Positions 35,028 to 49,200 of a stretch of DNA of 64,000 nucleotides are shown here, piece by piece. Under the pieces are notes generated by a model. The model was not told the origin of the DNA. It made no database searches and was given only the letters and a program-made list of their open reading frames with translations. Every line of letters starts with the position of its first letter. Position 1 is the first letter of the stretch. The stretch is from Opisthorchis felineus (lineage: Eukaryota; Platyhelminthes; Trematoda; Opisthorchiida; Opisthorchiidae), in contig SJOL01001898.1 in the NCBI GenBank assembly GCA_004794785.1, forward strand, positions 67,793-131,792, given 5' to 3'. The position numbers and the translations under genes were made by a program.

Positions 35028-37495
35028 CAAAGCAGGTCGTTATTGATGTATAAAATTATGAAAAGTATAAAAGCGCCATATGAGAATGCGCTAAATTCAT
35101 CAGTTCAACTAAATCATCAAGTTTTACTTTGAATCAACCAGTCCACCGTGCCATCTTGCAAAGGAAATTCATTTTGCTCCTAACAGAACTATCGCTGTGT
35201 TTCGACGGAATAAGGGGAAACTGTAGCGCAGCATTCTAACTGGGAGGTGGTATATATCGAAAGTAAACGCCGGTATTTAACCACTTCTGACAGGACCTAG
35301 GAAACCATGAACTGTCTCAGTCGTCATGCGTAATTCAGCTTGTGTGGTCAACCCTCCCAGACAAGATTTCTACAACTCAAAGTAAATTTTAGACACGGCA
35401 AAAACTGCTTAGCCTGAAGGTGTGAAAGCTACATGGAATAAGCCTTTACTCCGTTATTCTAGTTAAAGGAAGCAGTCAAAATTTTTGAAGCTGCAAAGGA
35501 CAAGTCTCCTTTGAGATGTCTGCATGAACCAACTCCGTGTCAGTCTTAGTAGCAAACCACATCAGGCATGATCTTAATAGTTGTATTGGATATGGTCAAC
35601 ATGAGCAATTCAAGATAGTTTCGTGTAGCTCTATTCAGTCTGCTGCAAATTTGGACGGTCAAAGCTGATAACCAGTCAGTCGGCTGATAAGACGAAACGC
35701 GATCAAGTTTGGTTGATGTTCCAAAAATGATGGAAATCAATTAGCTATTCAAGTTTGCATTATGGAGAAGGTCGGTGAAAACCCAGAAACAAGTGTTTTC
35801 TTGTCACGCAACTCGGAGTACACCACGTAAAGCCTGTCGTTTTGTGATGAATGTGAATATTTTATTACGAAAAACACAAACCCACTGGTAATTTCAAGCT
35901 GACAGTCTAGTGTAATTTAACCTTGACTCTAGAAATAATCTACATGATTTAGCATAGACAAAACTTATGCTGAAGAAAGTAATGAATCATGTAATACTAG
36001 CGTTGAAAAAGGGAGGTTTTTCACTGTCTGAATGAACCTTAACTCTCGGAGACTAAAATTGATATTTGTGGTCAGATTGAGTGTTTACTGCAGAATTTTT
36101 CTAACAATTCGCCTACCTCCAAGGGTGGTAGTATTTGAGATATAAGCAAAATAAAATCAGGTGGAATCTGGTCTCCGCTCTAGACATGCGAATGAAAATC
36201 TTCCCAAGATGCCTAGCAGAACAGCAAACACCTTGCGACTTGCATATATTTATTGATTTTCATGATTTTATCCGCAAATTTCGCCGTCTCATTCCATAAG
36301 TCCTATGCTAACTGATGGTAAAATGATTCTATTTCAAGGGCTTGAAAACAGCATATAGGCGTGCTTAGTTTATCACTACAGCTTATGCGTTCTCTGAAGA
36401 AATGCAAGATTTCTTCATCGGAATTTTATTGTTCAGTGGTTCTGTCACCGCGGTCGGTCGTCATTAGGAGGGAAGTAATCAAAACCACATGGACAAGTAA
36501 AAGGCACCACAAATGATGTTAACAGTAAAACGATCCGCATTCTATAAGCTAATTTCATGAACGAAGATCATTGGTAGGCGAGTGAGTTGTGCTGAAGATG
36601 AGGAAGTTATTTTTGGTTGCCCATGTTTTCAGTATCGACCGTTTCAGCCTTCAATTTGGTTGACTCAAGCGGGTTGATTAGCCGTTGCTAGTGTTCTTTT
36701 CGATCCCGTGTCACTCTGCAGACTGCAGTAATTTTTCGGTGGTTATTTTGGTTTAGGTACAGGGTGCATTTTCAGTGTATTCTTCTAGTTTTTGAGAGTA
36801 AGTAGCATTCTTTCGCGGATGCACTCAAACAACGATTATTCAACCTACCATGAATAGTCATATATTAGAGGTGCCGGCACCAATACTTCCTCTAATTTCG
36901 AAATCCAGCGGCTGATTTTCTACCAAGGGTCTTCATTTTAAATTGGTAAAATCATATTTCTATCGTGCACGTTCCAGTATTTCCACCGGCTTCAGTCCCA
37001 GCGTTCAATATGTTGTCTACCAAGCCGCCACGGACCTAACTCAGACCAAACTACATAAGCGTGGTTTTTCTTAAACCAGAGCTCGCACTCAAGATTTGGA
37101 TGCCGTTGGTATTAGTCAAGTTTCCTCCGGAAACGTCTGCACGCAGCTAACTCGAGCTTTGAATTTCATCCAGTCATTTAGCGCGAAGTTAAATGCATTT
37201 GCTCCCAGACAGCTGTTAATACAACTGATCTGTCTGCTAGTTGCTCTTATCCAACCACCCGGTAATATTTACGGGGTATATGCTCCTGAATTGTGTGGGC
37301 CAAAGTAAACGCAGAAATGTAGGTGAGACATGTACTTTGCATGACTGATCAGTCCCCGTCCGCTGTTTGCATACAGCCATCAATTTGAAGACACAAGACC
37401 CAAAAAAAAATCAGCTCAGAAAAGTTACTTTAGAAACAAAGTTGAGTAGGAAAACACCAATATAGGCAAAATAAAACTTTAACTTGAGATACGAA

Positions 37496-37595
37496 TGGCT
37501 GGTGATTCCCCACGTGGATGAAACAGCTGTACTGTGCTTCTTCACATTTTGATATAAACTGCTTTCACTCACCTGATAAAATCTCTATTGAAAGT
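37496..37595 (+). repeat. Sm-alpha-like SINE fragment with decayed hammerhead
   Basis: GAAACAGCTGTACTGTGCTT follows CTGGTGATTCCCC, matching the ribozyme part of the 54.6-kb SINE copy. The core has CTGGTGA instead of CTGANGA, so it is inactive. No tRNA head is recognised. Confidence 0.5.
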
Positions 37596-37831
37596 GGAAC
37601 ACTATAGTGGGTCTCAATGAATATGGATTCCTTAGGCCCAAAATTGTCCTTTGAACAGTCTGTCAATCTCATTTCATCCAAAGTCCCCAGAAGAGGCGGG
37701 GAAACTCAGCAAATATTGTCGAATAACTGGAAAACAAAAATGATGTGTGATAATCTACAACGTACTTCAGTTTACCTTCCACTGGATTCAAGGAAACTTT
37801 ATAGTCAAACTGATGGCTGCATCCCTCGGCC

Positions 37832-37836
<5 letters not shown>

Positions 37837-37870
<34 letters not shown>
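37837..37870. repeat. (TA)n microsatellite
   Basis: An uninterrupted AT run of about 34 bp. Confidence 0.95.
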
Positions 37871-37873
<3 letters not shown>

Positions 37874-38929
37874 AGCGCACATACATGCATTGCGCATATA
37901 AATACTTCGACCTAACCTGGGTTGAAGCTGCCAGGTTGTCATTTTAGTTGGTCCCTAGTGCTGTAAAATCCTGCGGGATACACCATTTCTGAAAAGACAT
38001 TAATAACAGTAAGATGAAGAGTATCAAGAACCAAAACATTGGAAATCTTATTACGATGGTAAAGGTGTATCATTTGTTGTGACAGGAATGTCGGCACAAC
38101 AATCTGTTCTCCGTAAACGAACAGCATCTTCCTATTTATCAAGCATACAGGAAAGATGGAATGAAAATATCGGTTTTAAAAACACACACTTTGATTGCTC
38201 AGAGTTGGATCGTGACCGACAGCACATCAGTGAATACGGGCTCAACGCATATAAAAATCGGGTATCTGTTTCGTCTGTAAAAGCACGCATTGTGTGCAGT
38301 TGCACAAGTAATTGGTCTTCCATATCTTATTGGCTGCGTTGTTGGGTAAAGTCTTTCCCCAAATATCTTATGCACCAGGCCTTGATATGTATGGTTCGAG
38401 ATGGATTTCTAGAAATAATCTTCTATTTCAAGTCTCAGTGGTCAAAAAGCTTGACATCCAAGATCATGACGCAGAAAAGCAAGGAAAAGCGTCTTCCTAG
38501 ATTTGGAACCCCTTAACATGAGGAATATATTGAATTAGGATGGAGGAAACAGACCAAATGTGTGAAATTTCCCTGACCCATAAGATGTCAAACGCTACAG
38601 AACTGCCACGATACACTAAATTAAACCAGCTTGGCTGATGTGAGAATCAAAAACAGACTGGGTGTTATACTTTCTACTCGAATAGAGTAGCACAACAAAA
38701 CCGACCTGAACAGTGTTGGACCCGGGGTTTTATGGTACATAAATAGGATGCTAATGAATGGACTAGACTACACCAACTCGGGGATGATGGCCACTTGTTT
38801 ACTGCTACACTTGTCAGAAACTGTGCTACCTTAGTGTCACACTCAGATGGGTAAATAAAAAATCCGACGAAAAGCTTTCGGACCTAATCAGATGCATATC
38901 TGCAGAAGACCACTATTTAATGTAGGCTG

Positions 38930-39450
38930 GTCCAATTCCTCTCTTGACAGGAACTTGGGGATCTGGGAAAAGTCAATGGTTTCTCTACAGTCGGACCAAT
39001 GACGACAAAGAAGAAAGACGGCTGAGCAGCATCACGTGGTTAAATGTGGAGCGAACACCGTCAGCAGCATGGAATAACTAAGAGCAAGTAGATACATACA
39101 CTCAATTGATTATATCACTGTGTGGCAGAGACATCTGTGTAATGCACTGAGCTTAAATTTTTGCTTGTAGCAAAAGACAATACGAATCACTTTCCGGTGC
39201 ATGCTGAAGTACATGTCGCGTTCAGAAGACTGTCGCGTCCTGGACCAGGAGGAAACTCCTTCAAGTTATACGTAAGAAAACTGAGGAACCAAGAAACCGC
39301 GTTGAGGTTCTGTCAAGCTCTGACGCAAACGTTAGACAAAAGTAAGTTTCCAGAACACACGGGAATTATTGGGGCGGAATATAAGCAAATATCCGCTCAC
39401 AGCTGCAGACGGACTAGAGAAGAGAAGAAAATGGGACAGTTTTGATGAAA
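38930..39450 (+). pseudogene. Decayed LINE endonuclease domain (RTE-like)
   Basis: The frame at 39161-39445 reads TNHFPVHAEVHVAFRRLSRP and LRNQETALRFCQAL. The first piece corresponds to the C-terminal 'SDH-PV-A' motif of APE-type LINE endonucleases, with Asp changed to Asn. The second corresponds to the 'LRN-E---F---L' linker that follows it in RTE-like elements. Upstream, about 39095-39140, IHSIDYITVWQ matches the 'NQIDYI' strand in another frame. The altered catalytic Asp and the frame changes make it non-functional. The RT domain downstream was not recognised. Confidence 0.55.
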
Positions 39451-42400
39451 GCGACTAATTGGTACCCACCTTGGTTTAGGAGAAGAATTTAGCTTTCGTC
39501 AAAACAGTTCATTATCCGCCAACAACAGCAAACCTGGGACGACTTGTTGTTTGCCAGCTGAAAGAAATTCGTGGATCTTAAGTCTAGTATAATCAGCTGA
39601 TGAAAAGTAAACAGACCACCTACAGTTTTAGGAGTTTCGGACCAAACTCGGCTTGGATCCCGTTAAGCAAATTGAGCGCCATATGATGTATAATGCGGAA
39701 TGGTTTAGTTAAAACAGAGCTTATTCCACTGCGCCGTGTTTTGACTTTAAAGGTTCCACAATTCGAAAAAAGCTTAAAAACCCAACGAAAATTTTGAACA
39801 TTACAAATATTATTTTCAACACTGCTAAACCGCTCACCTATCCCACTATACAATATGGACCTACTTATCCGGTATATCAACAGCGGTAGAGCAACAAAAG
39901 GCCACAAACCAGCTGAAAACCGGGGAGAAACATGACTGGACGGCTTGCCTGCACAAAAATTGCAGATGTGCGGACTAATAGTGTAGTATGGACTTCACCT
40001 AGTGTGCCGAGAATTAAAGCTTGGGGGCCTTTGATAAGGTATCAATAATTCAGCGATAATTACTCAGAATACAAAAATGCAGACTAGAGAAAACGGTCAA
40101 CTACCACCGCGATGGATGGCCTTAAACAATAAGAAAGCTTTCTTCCCAATCAAATGATTGGTGATATTCCCAGGGAAATTGGTTTCTGAAGAGTATTTTG
40201 GATTCCAAGGTAGTCAAAGTAAGCTGTTGTAGTAACTGAATCAAACTACCTTGCACGTAGATCGTCCCACAAATCACTCAATCTGCAGACAAATATGCCA
40301 ACTTCATTGACGTCTTCCACGCTGGGATGGAAAACTTCGTTCGGACCTATGAAACTATCCTGTCCCATTTGGGAATCTATCGGAGAATGGACAAAAGGGC
40401 TGTGTCGTTTTCTGTTTAGCTTCTATTGCGACACCTTATTAAGCAGCAGTCTTGCATCATTTAAAGAAAGGGGTATACTTATTAAGGTAATCTCGGTTTA
40501 CTTCCGTTCGAAGACTTTCTTAGCCCGAATACTGGTGAGCGAGCTGAATGCTTGCTAGCTGTTATTTGCGGACAACTGCACTTTAACAGTGGAACGAGCA
40601 TACTCAAGGCAAAACCATCAAAGCATGTGGCTGCCTTGAAACGTCTGTTTGTAGCAATCTCTACTTGTGTATAGATACTGTGATTGAAATTTCTCGGGCT
40701 GCGGTGTTAACCTCAGTAATGTGTGACACTGTAACCATCACGCCATGTTAAACTATATGCTCGGTTTTCTGACCGGTTCTGCTCGCTGTGTTTGCGTGAA
40801 GTCCTTTGGGACAAATAAGCATTCCAAATATAAAAAAGCTTCGAAGCCCAAACACCGTTGAACTCGAATGCAGCCTGAGGCGAAACCAGATTTCGTGGTT
40901 AGTCTCGACGAAGCCACTGGCCAAACTCACACAATATAAGGCGCATCACCCACGAAAGTGTTTACGCTCAGCCGAAAAACGAAGTTCGATGTTGCGATCG
41001 AAATCCAACATTAGGGTCAGACTTAAGGCATGAGAACTTTGAGAAGCAACGTGCGTCACTGCCGAATAACTACGTAACCCATCAGGGGGGCCTCGAGTTC
41101 AGTGGTGGACCTGCAAAACATGCTGACGCACAAGTCTTACTATGATCGTTCTTGCATGTCACTAGCTTATTTACTGGTTCACAAACGCCAGCAATCCCAA
41201 CCGAGGTAAGTTTCACCAATTTTATAATTAACACCTGCCGGAATTTTCATCCTAAAGAAACACCATTAACCATATGATTGATGGAATGCCTTCAAATCAT
41301 TCAATATGGCTTCGATAGCGAGACAATGGGCGATGGTCGAGAAAATTGACGTTGCGATTTCCGGGGGGAAGGCGCAATGTCACGCTAAAAATTAAAAGAA
41401 GCAACAAATGAAACAGACTCTGCTTAGCTAAATAAGGCAGTGGCATTTGAGAACATTGTTATTCCGTCCTGTTTAGGCCGGTCCGTAGCTTGCAACGGAC
41501 CACTGCATGTATCCCCGCCATTCTTATTCCCTTGGTTTTGCATCAATGCAAGGGGCACGCATAGAGCCCCAGGTTCTGCTCAGAGCTCCCCAACTATGCG
41601 CAGATATCTAATAGTTTGTTTGATGCTGACCAAAAAATCTGATTAGGATACAAACTCTTCGTAGACTATAGACTGCTAGCTTGGTTTTGTGGTCCAACTT
41701 GTTCGCTGTGACGAACCTCATGACAATGCCAACCAAAACCTCAGTTATATCGAGCCTCTGCTTTACGCGAAGGCTACCAATCACCATAAAAGCAAGGATC
41801 AGTGTCTTCCTGCTACAAGTGATCATAGTGAAAGCAATTTCGAAGGCAGTGGTCTGCTATGATGCAGCCAAAAGGGTGCTTCCACCAGGAGACCAACCTT
41901 ACCATATTTATGGAAAAACAGTTTGCCTTCCTCCGAAGAAAAATACAACTGGAATCGGTGGGCTACACCCATTAGCATTACAGGTAAAAATACCTTCATA
42001 CCACATCAATCATCACCTCAAAACACCACACTTATCTCCTTATTTGCTCCATACAGCAGGGTGAACAAGTGAAAACATACAACTGCTGACGCCTTCAATC
42101 CTTCTTCATTTTCACCTCTCAACTTCCGTCCTGTCCCAAGTGACAGCCACAGTTATGTAGATCCCATCTGTAGGCACTGTAGTCAGTCACTTATGGAACC
42201 GATACATTGCAGGCCATTGCTCACACCTACCGCTCCGAGTCCGATTTCAGGCTCTGTTCTCCTGTTTTTATTTCGGCATTTAATGTGATAACTCTTAAGT
42301 AGATCAGCCACCGAGCTGCGCTTGCATGTACTCAAGGTACTCTATCGACTGTAGTCTGCTGCATCTCTGACAGCACCTTCTCTATCCGGACACTACAGAC

Positions 42401-43140
42401 TGCAAACTCTGAATGAATCTGAAGCTGTTGCAGAAGGTTGTACCAAAGTTGATATACCCTCAAGTTTGCGAGCTGAGGCTCCGTTGCTGCTCTACCGAAT
42501 ACCCATCAAAAGTCGCTCTCAGTTGTCTGTTAAAAACTCGCGCTGGTCAAAACGCTACTTAATCTTTATTTGACATGACTATTTATGCCCGAACAAACTG
42601 TAGCTCCCATTCATTGAAAGACACCTTCTAAGGAGAACCTAGCACTTTTTGTCCACCAAGAGGGTTGAGCTCGGATATAGTTATAATATCATGAGATATC
42701 AATGCACACCCTAGACGCTTCAGTCAATTAGAAGCCCTTCTCGGTGGGATGTTTGGTCTGAACGCAAGAAGCAATGATAATAGAGAATGTTTTTGATGGC
42801 AGTAAAGCAACTATGCATACCGCTGGTTTATTGTCGTTAGTGAAGATTTTGATAAAACCGTCACAGCCCGGTCTATGAAAGTTTGACCGTGACCACCAGC
42901 CATTTGTCAAATACGGTCAAAACACACCCAAAAGACAGTAGCCCGATAAGCTCTAGTGCCCACTTGTTGAGTTCATAGAAGTTGTATTGAAACCTTCATG
43001 GATTGTGACTTTGGATTCGTTTGGTTCCCCACACACTCTGTATTAGATTGCAACTGAACCATCCATATGGCGAGAGTTTGGGCTGCCATTGTTTTCAATA
43101 TAAAGGGTGGGGGCATTTCAAAATGAAGGTAACAAGTGCG
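39451..43140. other. No gene recognised
   Basis: Several frames of 60-127 codons show no motif. A short frame ending at a GTAAGT donor near 41209 (LVHKRQQSQPR) has no partner exon. Confidence 0.35.
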
Positions 43141-43185
43141 CTGTGCATGGGAATGGTTAGACTCTGGGTTCGAGTCTAGTTTTCA
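43141..43185 (+). repeat. tRNA-like SINE head (B box)
   Basis: GGTTCGAGTCT at 43167-43177 is a near-perfect pol III B box, with AATGGTTAGACTCT just upstream. No cloverleaf folds, so it is more likely a SINE head than a tRNA gene. Confidence 0.4.
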
Positions 43186-43747
43186 CATGGTTGGTATGAT
43201 AATATTCCACAGCATATACAAGAGCAGCAAACACCACAGCCATAAAAATAATCTTCGTGGATTCAGGCCATCAATCGCTGTCAGACTTTAGTTACGTGGG
43301 ATTTTTAAACGAATAGGCATGGTTGATAAGAGGTGACCTGATTGGTGTCACATATACTCATTATTACTCATATCAGAGCGCAGTTCAGGCGTCTGTACAT
43401 CTTGCCAAGAATTGAAATTCAGGAATACCTCTTGTTTTTTCATGCATCAGGGCACAAGTACTTCTAGTTTTCCAGCCTCATTGTGTAAATTGCATGGCTA
43501 TGATTTCGTATCAATTTGAGAGAGTTGTATAAATTCCTGCCTGGAGTTTGAAATGAAGTTAAGTAACTTGGGCATAATAATTAGTTAATCTCTGAGAAAA
43601 CCCTGGTCAAGAAGATTACCCTGTCACTAGTTTTCTTTTTAAATTACTCCATATTACAGAGCTGTATTCTCGGAATCGTCGGAATAAATTGGCAGGTTGC
43701 TAGCGAAACACACTCATTCGCAAAAAATGGTTTTGCGGGAGAATCGA

Positions 43748-43870
43748 TTCGGGTTCAAGTAGAGCATAAGGTTGACGGAAACTCGGGGACTGTACCTACC
43801 TGATGAGCCTCAAGAAGAGCAAAGCCGGTCGTGGGTTGTCGAAGAATTTTCAGCAACCTTATGGGTGGTG
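43748..43870 (+). mobile_element. Hammerhead retrozyme-like element, copy D, 3' part
   Basis: Starts at GGGTTCAAGTAGAGCATAAGG and runs through the ribozyme to CAGCAACCTTATG. The internal region of the 293-bp unit is absent, so this is a truncated copy. Confidence 0.7.
43793..43837 (+). ncRNA. Hammerhead ribozyme (type I), copy D, decayed
   Basis: The core CTGATGA is at 43800-43806. Stem I is a full 6 bp (43794-43799 with 43831-43836). Stem II has mismatches. GAAAC has become AAAGC, so the catalytic G12 is lost. Stem III is the same CCGG-centred palindrome. Confidence 0.7.
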
Positions 43871-46208
43871 CATTACGTCAATGGAAGGTTGCTATTTATT
43901 TGTATGGGTAAACTTTGTGATGGAGCGTCGACTGGCCTTCAGGACACACGCTTATGTGTCAGCACAATTCTCAGCTGTCTTCTCTGGATCTGAAAAGTGT
44001 GATATTAGCTTAGGAACAGCCTTGCGTATTTAGCCCTCCTCCACGTGCAAGTTGTGATTTGTCCAGGCGTTCTGACGAAGAACTTCGATTTTCCAAGACA
44101 CGTGGATCGAATTCATGCAGCTGAGTTACGGTATCGTCCTCAAGTATAGTAGTCCTCTAAGGTTGGTTTCCAAGGTTACTAGGGTGTAGGTTCTATACTG
44201 GCCCATTTAGCAAAGTTCCGCAAATACTTTGATTTTGCCGACAAACGAGAGGAACTAACCCTAAGCTGATGTTCATTTTTTATCTGAATACATGCATTAG
44301 TTTTGGAAACATCTTATCCCGGCTGGTAAATTTCGGCGTCTTCCTCCCAAATGTTTCTATTTTGTGGCTAGTAGGATTCCACAGAGTTACCTGATTTCAC
44401 TCAGGTTGGCCCGCTATTATTCATTTAGCTAGTTGTCTTTTCTAACCATGGACATAAAGACTCAGCATTGTTTCAATTATCAAAATAAAGACAAGGCTAT
44501 TTTGGGTGTGAACATTGTTAATCATCTACTGGCTTGTTCTAACAATCTGAAGACAATTATCTAATAGTATTATTTCATTTCCCTGGTCATTGACTTACGA
44601 ATGGCTTGATAATTATTTAGTATTAGACCTGGATGTTATTAGCTGAATTGTGGTCGAAAACATAAAAAAAGTTAGCCACACTGGCTTCTCCTACTTGTAG
44701 GGCCTGCCTACAACTTACACTTCTAAAGGTTCTAGACCACGGATTGATAGTTATAAGGTTTAACATGGGGTTCAGAAACATTTTAGATAAGACTCCCTGA
44801 CGATCTAGCTGTAGACAGGTTATTTGACTAGGCCAGCAGTGGTTTGAGGGCTTCACGAAAAGCCTGGGAGACAAAATGTCTAACTGGTATTTAGCTGAGG
44901 TTATTAATTAAAATTACGTGATGAATAACATTCCAGAATGAAGAAAAACCTACTCTGACTACACGTTGTTGGGCTTAACGATGTCTTTCGTTTGATGGTG
45001 CGACCATTTTTTTAAATAAAGAATTGTATGAAAAAAGTGCTTGAGAAAACTGCGCGTAAATGACAGTTATACCGAATTTGAGCGCCCTTTGAGAGCTGCA
45101 GGCATGCTCGTATTGCAGCACCAGTAAGGAGTGTGATTTCCTAAAATTTTCCATATGTACAGTTGGAATAACATAAAGCTGTAGCCGAATGCGCACCGCT
45201 GAAAGAAAGGATAGGTCCAGCACAATAAAAACTGATCCAACTGAAAGCAAGTATTCTTTGGTAGCACAGCATTCAACCAATTCTTTGACACACTATGTGC
45301 GAATATTCTTGAAAAGGCCCAAGTCCAATAAAACCTCTTGAAATGATAATGCTTTGATCTTAAAATCCTTCTAACACTGAATATCCATGAATATGGTTGC
45401 CTGTGTTTGCCGTAAGATTCTTCTCTGGGACACAAAGCTCTTCAGATGTATGCAGGGTTGATTATGCAAGGTTTCCTGTATTTATACGTGCAATGTACCA
45501 GCAGTTTCATCCTCCAGGCAGATAAGAAGATGGGCACCAGACCATCTTTTGCAAGTAAATGGACTGCATGTGGCACATGTTATTACATAGTCTTGATCAG
45601 CTTTGGAATTACACGTTATTTTTAACTCACTTGGAAGCACTTAAATGGAAAACTAAACGGAAGGCGATTGCGCAATATATATTCGTTGTAGCTATGAGAG
45701 CTAACATGATGAAGCCTCAACCACGGCTTGAATCAACGCACTATGGCTTCCCCGCGGCCAACTGGACGAAAATGTTACATTCGATGCTGAATAGCACAAA
45801 AAATGCATTTTGAAAGCCATTAAATGAAATCAGGCTTTTGAAACGAATGATGAAGAAGTGCCAGTCTATCTCTCAGCAGACAGTCACTCAGATTTTCAGT
45901 TTTCCAGAATAGCGACAGTTGCGATGCAACGAGTCAGCTCCATTTAGCCAACAGTACTCAGATATAAAAATAAGTAGTAAACTGGTGCACACAGCCATTT
46001 CATCCTAGTGATGACGGATAAAATAACTACCAGACAAGTGCCTTAAGTGTACGTGGAAGTTTACGGTACCGCGGGTTCCCAAACTTGAGTAAAGCAAGAT
46101 CACAGTGCAGCAACCAACAAAACCCTACTAAGGATGAAATTAAAAGATGTTCCACCTAGTGGTTTTCGACAAATATAAGAGCATGTTGCCAATAACTAAT
46201 GAGCAAAG
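43871..46208. other. No gene recognised
   Basis: Minus-strand frames of 83-122 codons (44623-45435) have no motif and no convincing splice borders. Confidence 0.35.
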
Positions 46209-49200
46209 CCTGGTTCTGTTTTCAAGATACGAGGAACGAGGTAAGAGTCATACTACAATGGACCGTGTTGGTTGTAGACGACAGAGCAAGCCATAGTAAT
46301 TGCCCTGCACTGGTTCTTCGATGTGATTGAAAATCATCAGCAACTGGCTTGCAAGGACTCAACAAGTGAACAGAAGGCTTCCGCAAACAGGGATATTGAT
46401 ACTTTGTAGGAGTGTTTCAGAAGGTTGAATTCAAATTTAATGTAGCAGGCTTGTGAGCTGTTTCTGAAGGGAAGTGTATCCATATCTACCTAAATTTACT
46501 GTAAAACACAAGAATACCAGCTGATGCCTCAGAGGTCAAAGATGACGGTGTCAACAAAAGAGATTTTTGAATGCTATCAATAGCGATTGTCTAGCGGAAG
46601 ATAGCTGCCGAAGGTGTGTATAAAGTTTTAAACGAATGTACGTAATGATGCTCTTTGGTTTATAATGAAAGGTCGTGATCGGGCAGTTTACAGTGTGCGA
46701 CCTAATGTAAATTTTCACGTACAGATAAGGTTCACTAAATCTACGGAACGCGTGCTCAAAGCAGCCAACGCAAAGGGTAAGTCGATAAGGTCAGTCGATG
46801 TTAATCATTCAAGTGCATTGTTGTTGTAGAGGGATGCAAATTTTAATCTGTCTTAAAACAAGTGCGCAACACAGAAAGTGGGTAAGACTACTGGGGGATG
46901 CGACAATTCAGCGGTGGTCAGTTGAAATTTGTTTTCTCGTGAATTCAAAGCGGATTAAAGTACATTAGTCCAAACTTCAAAAACCGATTATGGCACTGAA
47001 GAGATAGTCACGAAAAGCAAAATTGTAGAAGTACTGAAACTGCTGTCTGGTAAAACACTGGATGATAGGATGTGCAATTTAATTAGTCGGAAGGAATAAA
47101 TAAATAATATTTTCCCAAATGCCCAAATTGGCAGACAGGCAATGGTTTTCATTAAGTACCAGCCTGAACAGAATACTAGTATTGCAGCGTATTTGTTGTC
47201 TTTACTCCAACACGAATGGTCTCGTCGTTACCGTTGGCAGCAACACTAGATGGAAACGCTGGTCCTTTACTGCTGTACAACCATAAAAATTTATTTCGAG
47301 GGACCCTTGTAAAGAAACTAAGGAAAATTAGATTCAGAGGGGAAGCTCAGGCAAAACTACCTCATACATCCGAGGTTCCTACATCCTCAGAACTTAGTCA
47401 GACACTCTGGAGAGAAACTGACATAATGGACGCCACTAACATGGTTAGCCGCCTTTTCGTACATTGTCTCCAGCCAATGGAGACGTGGGTCACGTGGATG
47501 CCATGTCGAAGTTCATACTGAACTAACAGCACTCAGACTAATCCGAACATCCTTCAGTTTGTCCACCTCTAGCTTCCTGCTACTTTGAATAGACGCGGCA
47601 ACTCAGCGTACATAACATATGGTCCAGCCATATTAGCTCGCGGTGCTTGGTACATTCTCTGAAGAAAATACCATCTACTTCACCAAAAACTAGCCTCCTG
47701 AGCAAATCATTCCGAATTCGCCGGTTTCAGCCAATTCCCGCTAAAGGTCTAAGATATTGGTGGTCAAAGTCTCTCAGCCATACATTAATAAGGTCAGCAC
47801 CGTAGTCCGATGACACGTCCTTTGAGACCAAAAGATATGCCATTTTGATGCCAAAGGTAGCGTAGACGGGCAAAAGCTGTCTCCGTCGGTTACATTACCA
47901 TTAAAGGTAATACAAATTTTGAGAAACGTATTCCGCTGCACAACTTCCAGTGTCAAACCTTGGATTCTCATAGGCATGTTTGAAGGCAGTATGCCTGCAG
48001 CATGTCTTTGCACTTTACGAGCGGGAAGCACACGCTGGTGGACCAAATAACCTTGGTCAACTTTTTTATAATGCTTGCGCTTCCTACTGTTCTTTAAAAA
48101 TGAAAACTATGTCATCTGCATAATCCAGGTTGGCAATGAAGGATCTGAACACCGAAGATGTGAAGATATTTCAGTTCTCGCGTTATTGCTTTATCAATGA
48201 TGAATTCAAACAAGAATACATAGAGTGGACATTTTGTCGGAGGATACTGCTGCTTGGAGTAAATCTTCAGAAGAGCTCGTCATATGCTCACGTGACCACG
48301 TATGTGTGGATACAAATAAGAAGCTTCAACAAAGAGAGATGTCTTCTACTGCAGGATATTTTGCTATAACTCAATCTGGCAAATGATGGAAACCCAACTC
48401 TGCAGTTCGCTAATTACTGCCCCCCCCCTTCCCCAGAGGACCAGAAAACAACCAAGTGGAACAGCCTCAGTATTCACGAGGAGTCACATGATTTCCATCA
48501 CATATCGACAGCTTGTTAAAGCCAACAGATGTAAAACCAGTATACCTAAATTGTTAACCAGGATTTATAGGGCATTATTCGTTAGAAATGTTTTGTGTAT
48601 ACCCAAAGCAAGAATGAACATAGGCTTGATGGCAATTGGCTACATACCTGCCCAAGCTGCTCCAGCAAGCCGAAAAAGAAAACCATTTACTGTGGTTATC
48701 AACTTTGTTGTTCAAGCAGGCTTATTCGAGTTGTGGAACAAATATAGATTTTATTAAGTCATAGTTCAGGCAATTCCAAATAAATTCAGATCTAATTTCC
48801 GTCACTTTGTTCTGATTTCACTGCCCAAGTGTTTCTTGTAAACAAATCCGTCAAAAAATGCAGGTCGAAATTCAACTTTACTTTCTGTAGTCCTTTTGTT
48901 TGATTGCGAACAAAATAAAAAAGAGATTTTATAAAATTCCTGAACTTCGAGGCACTTGAGCTTTTCGTTCCACGCTTGATGGTATGTTGTGCCTCCCAGT
49001 TGATTGATACCGTAATCTAAAATATTCCTACAGACTTCCACATAAATTATAGAAAAGCCGGCTCCAGTTGAGTATTCCATGCCTCTTCTATAAAAAACTG
49101 CTTGATATAACACCTATTGAAATGCAAATGAAGTCTGAATATCCAAAAAGTATGTAAATATTGAAGTGGTTGACAAACAGAGTCATGAGCTGATCGCTGA

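Larger units (their letters stand above)
33043..38929. other. Gene-poor stretch with AT repeats, no gene recognised
   Basis: Contains two TA microsatellites and one Sm-alpha-like fragment, listed separately. Frames up to 145 codons (38079-38516) lack splice support or motifs. Confidence 0.4.

Noticed and set aside
45067..45435. 122-codon minus-strand frame
   Set aside because: No motif, rich in aromatic residues as random AT-rich frames often are, and no paired splice sites.
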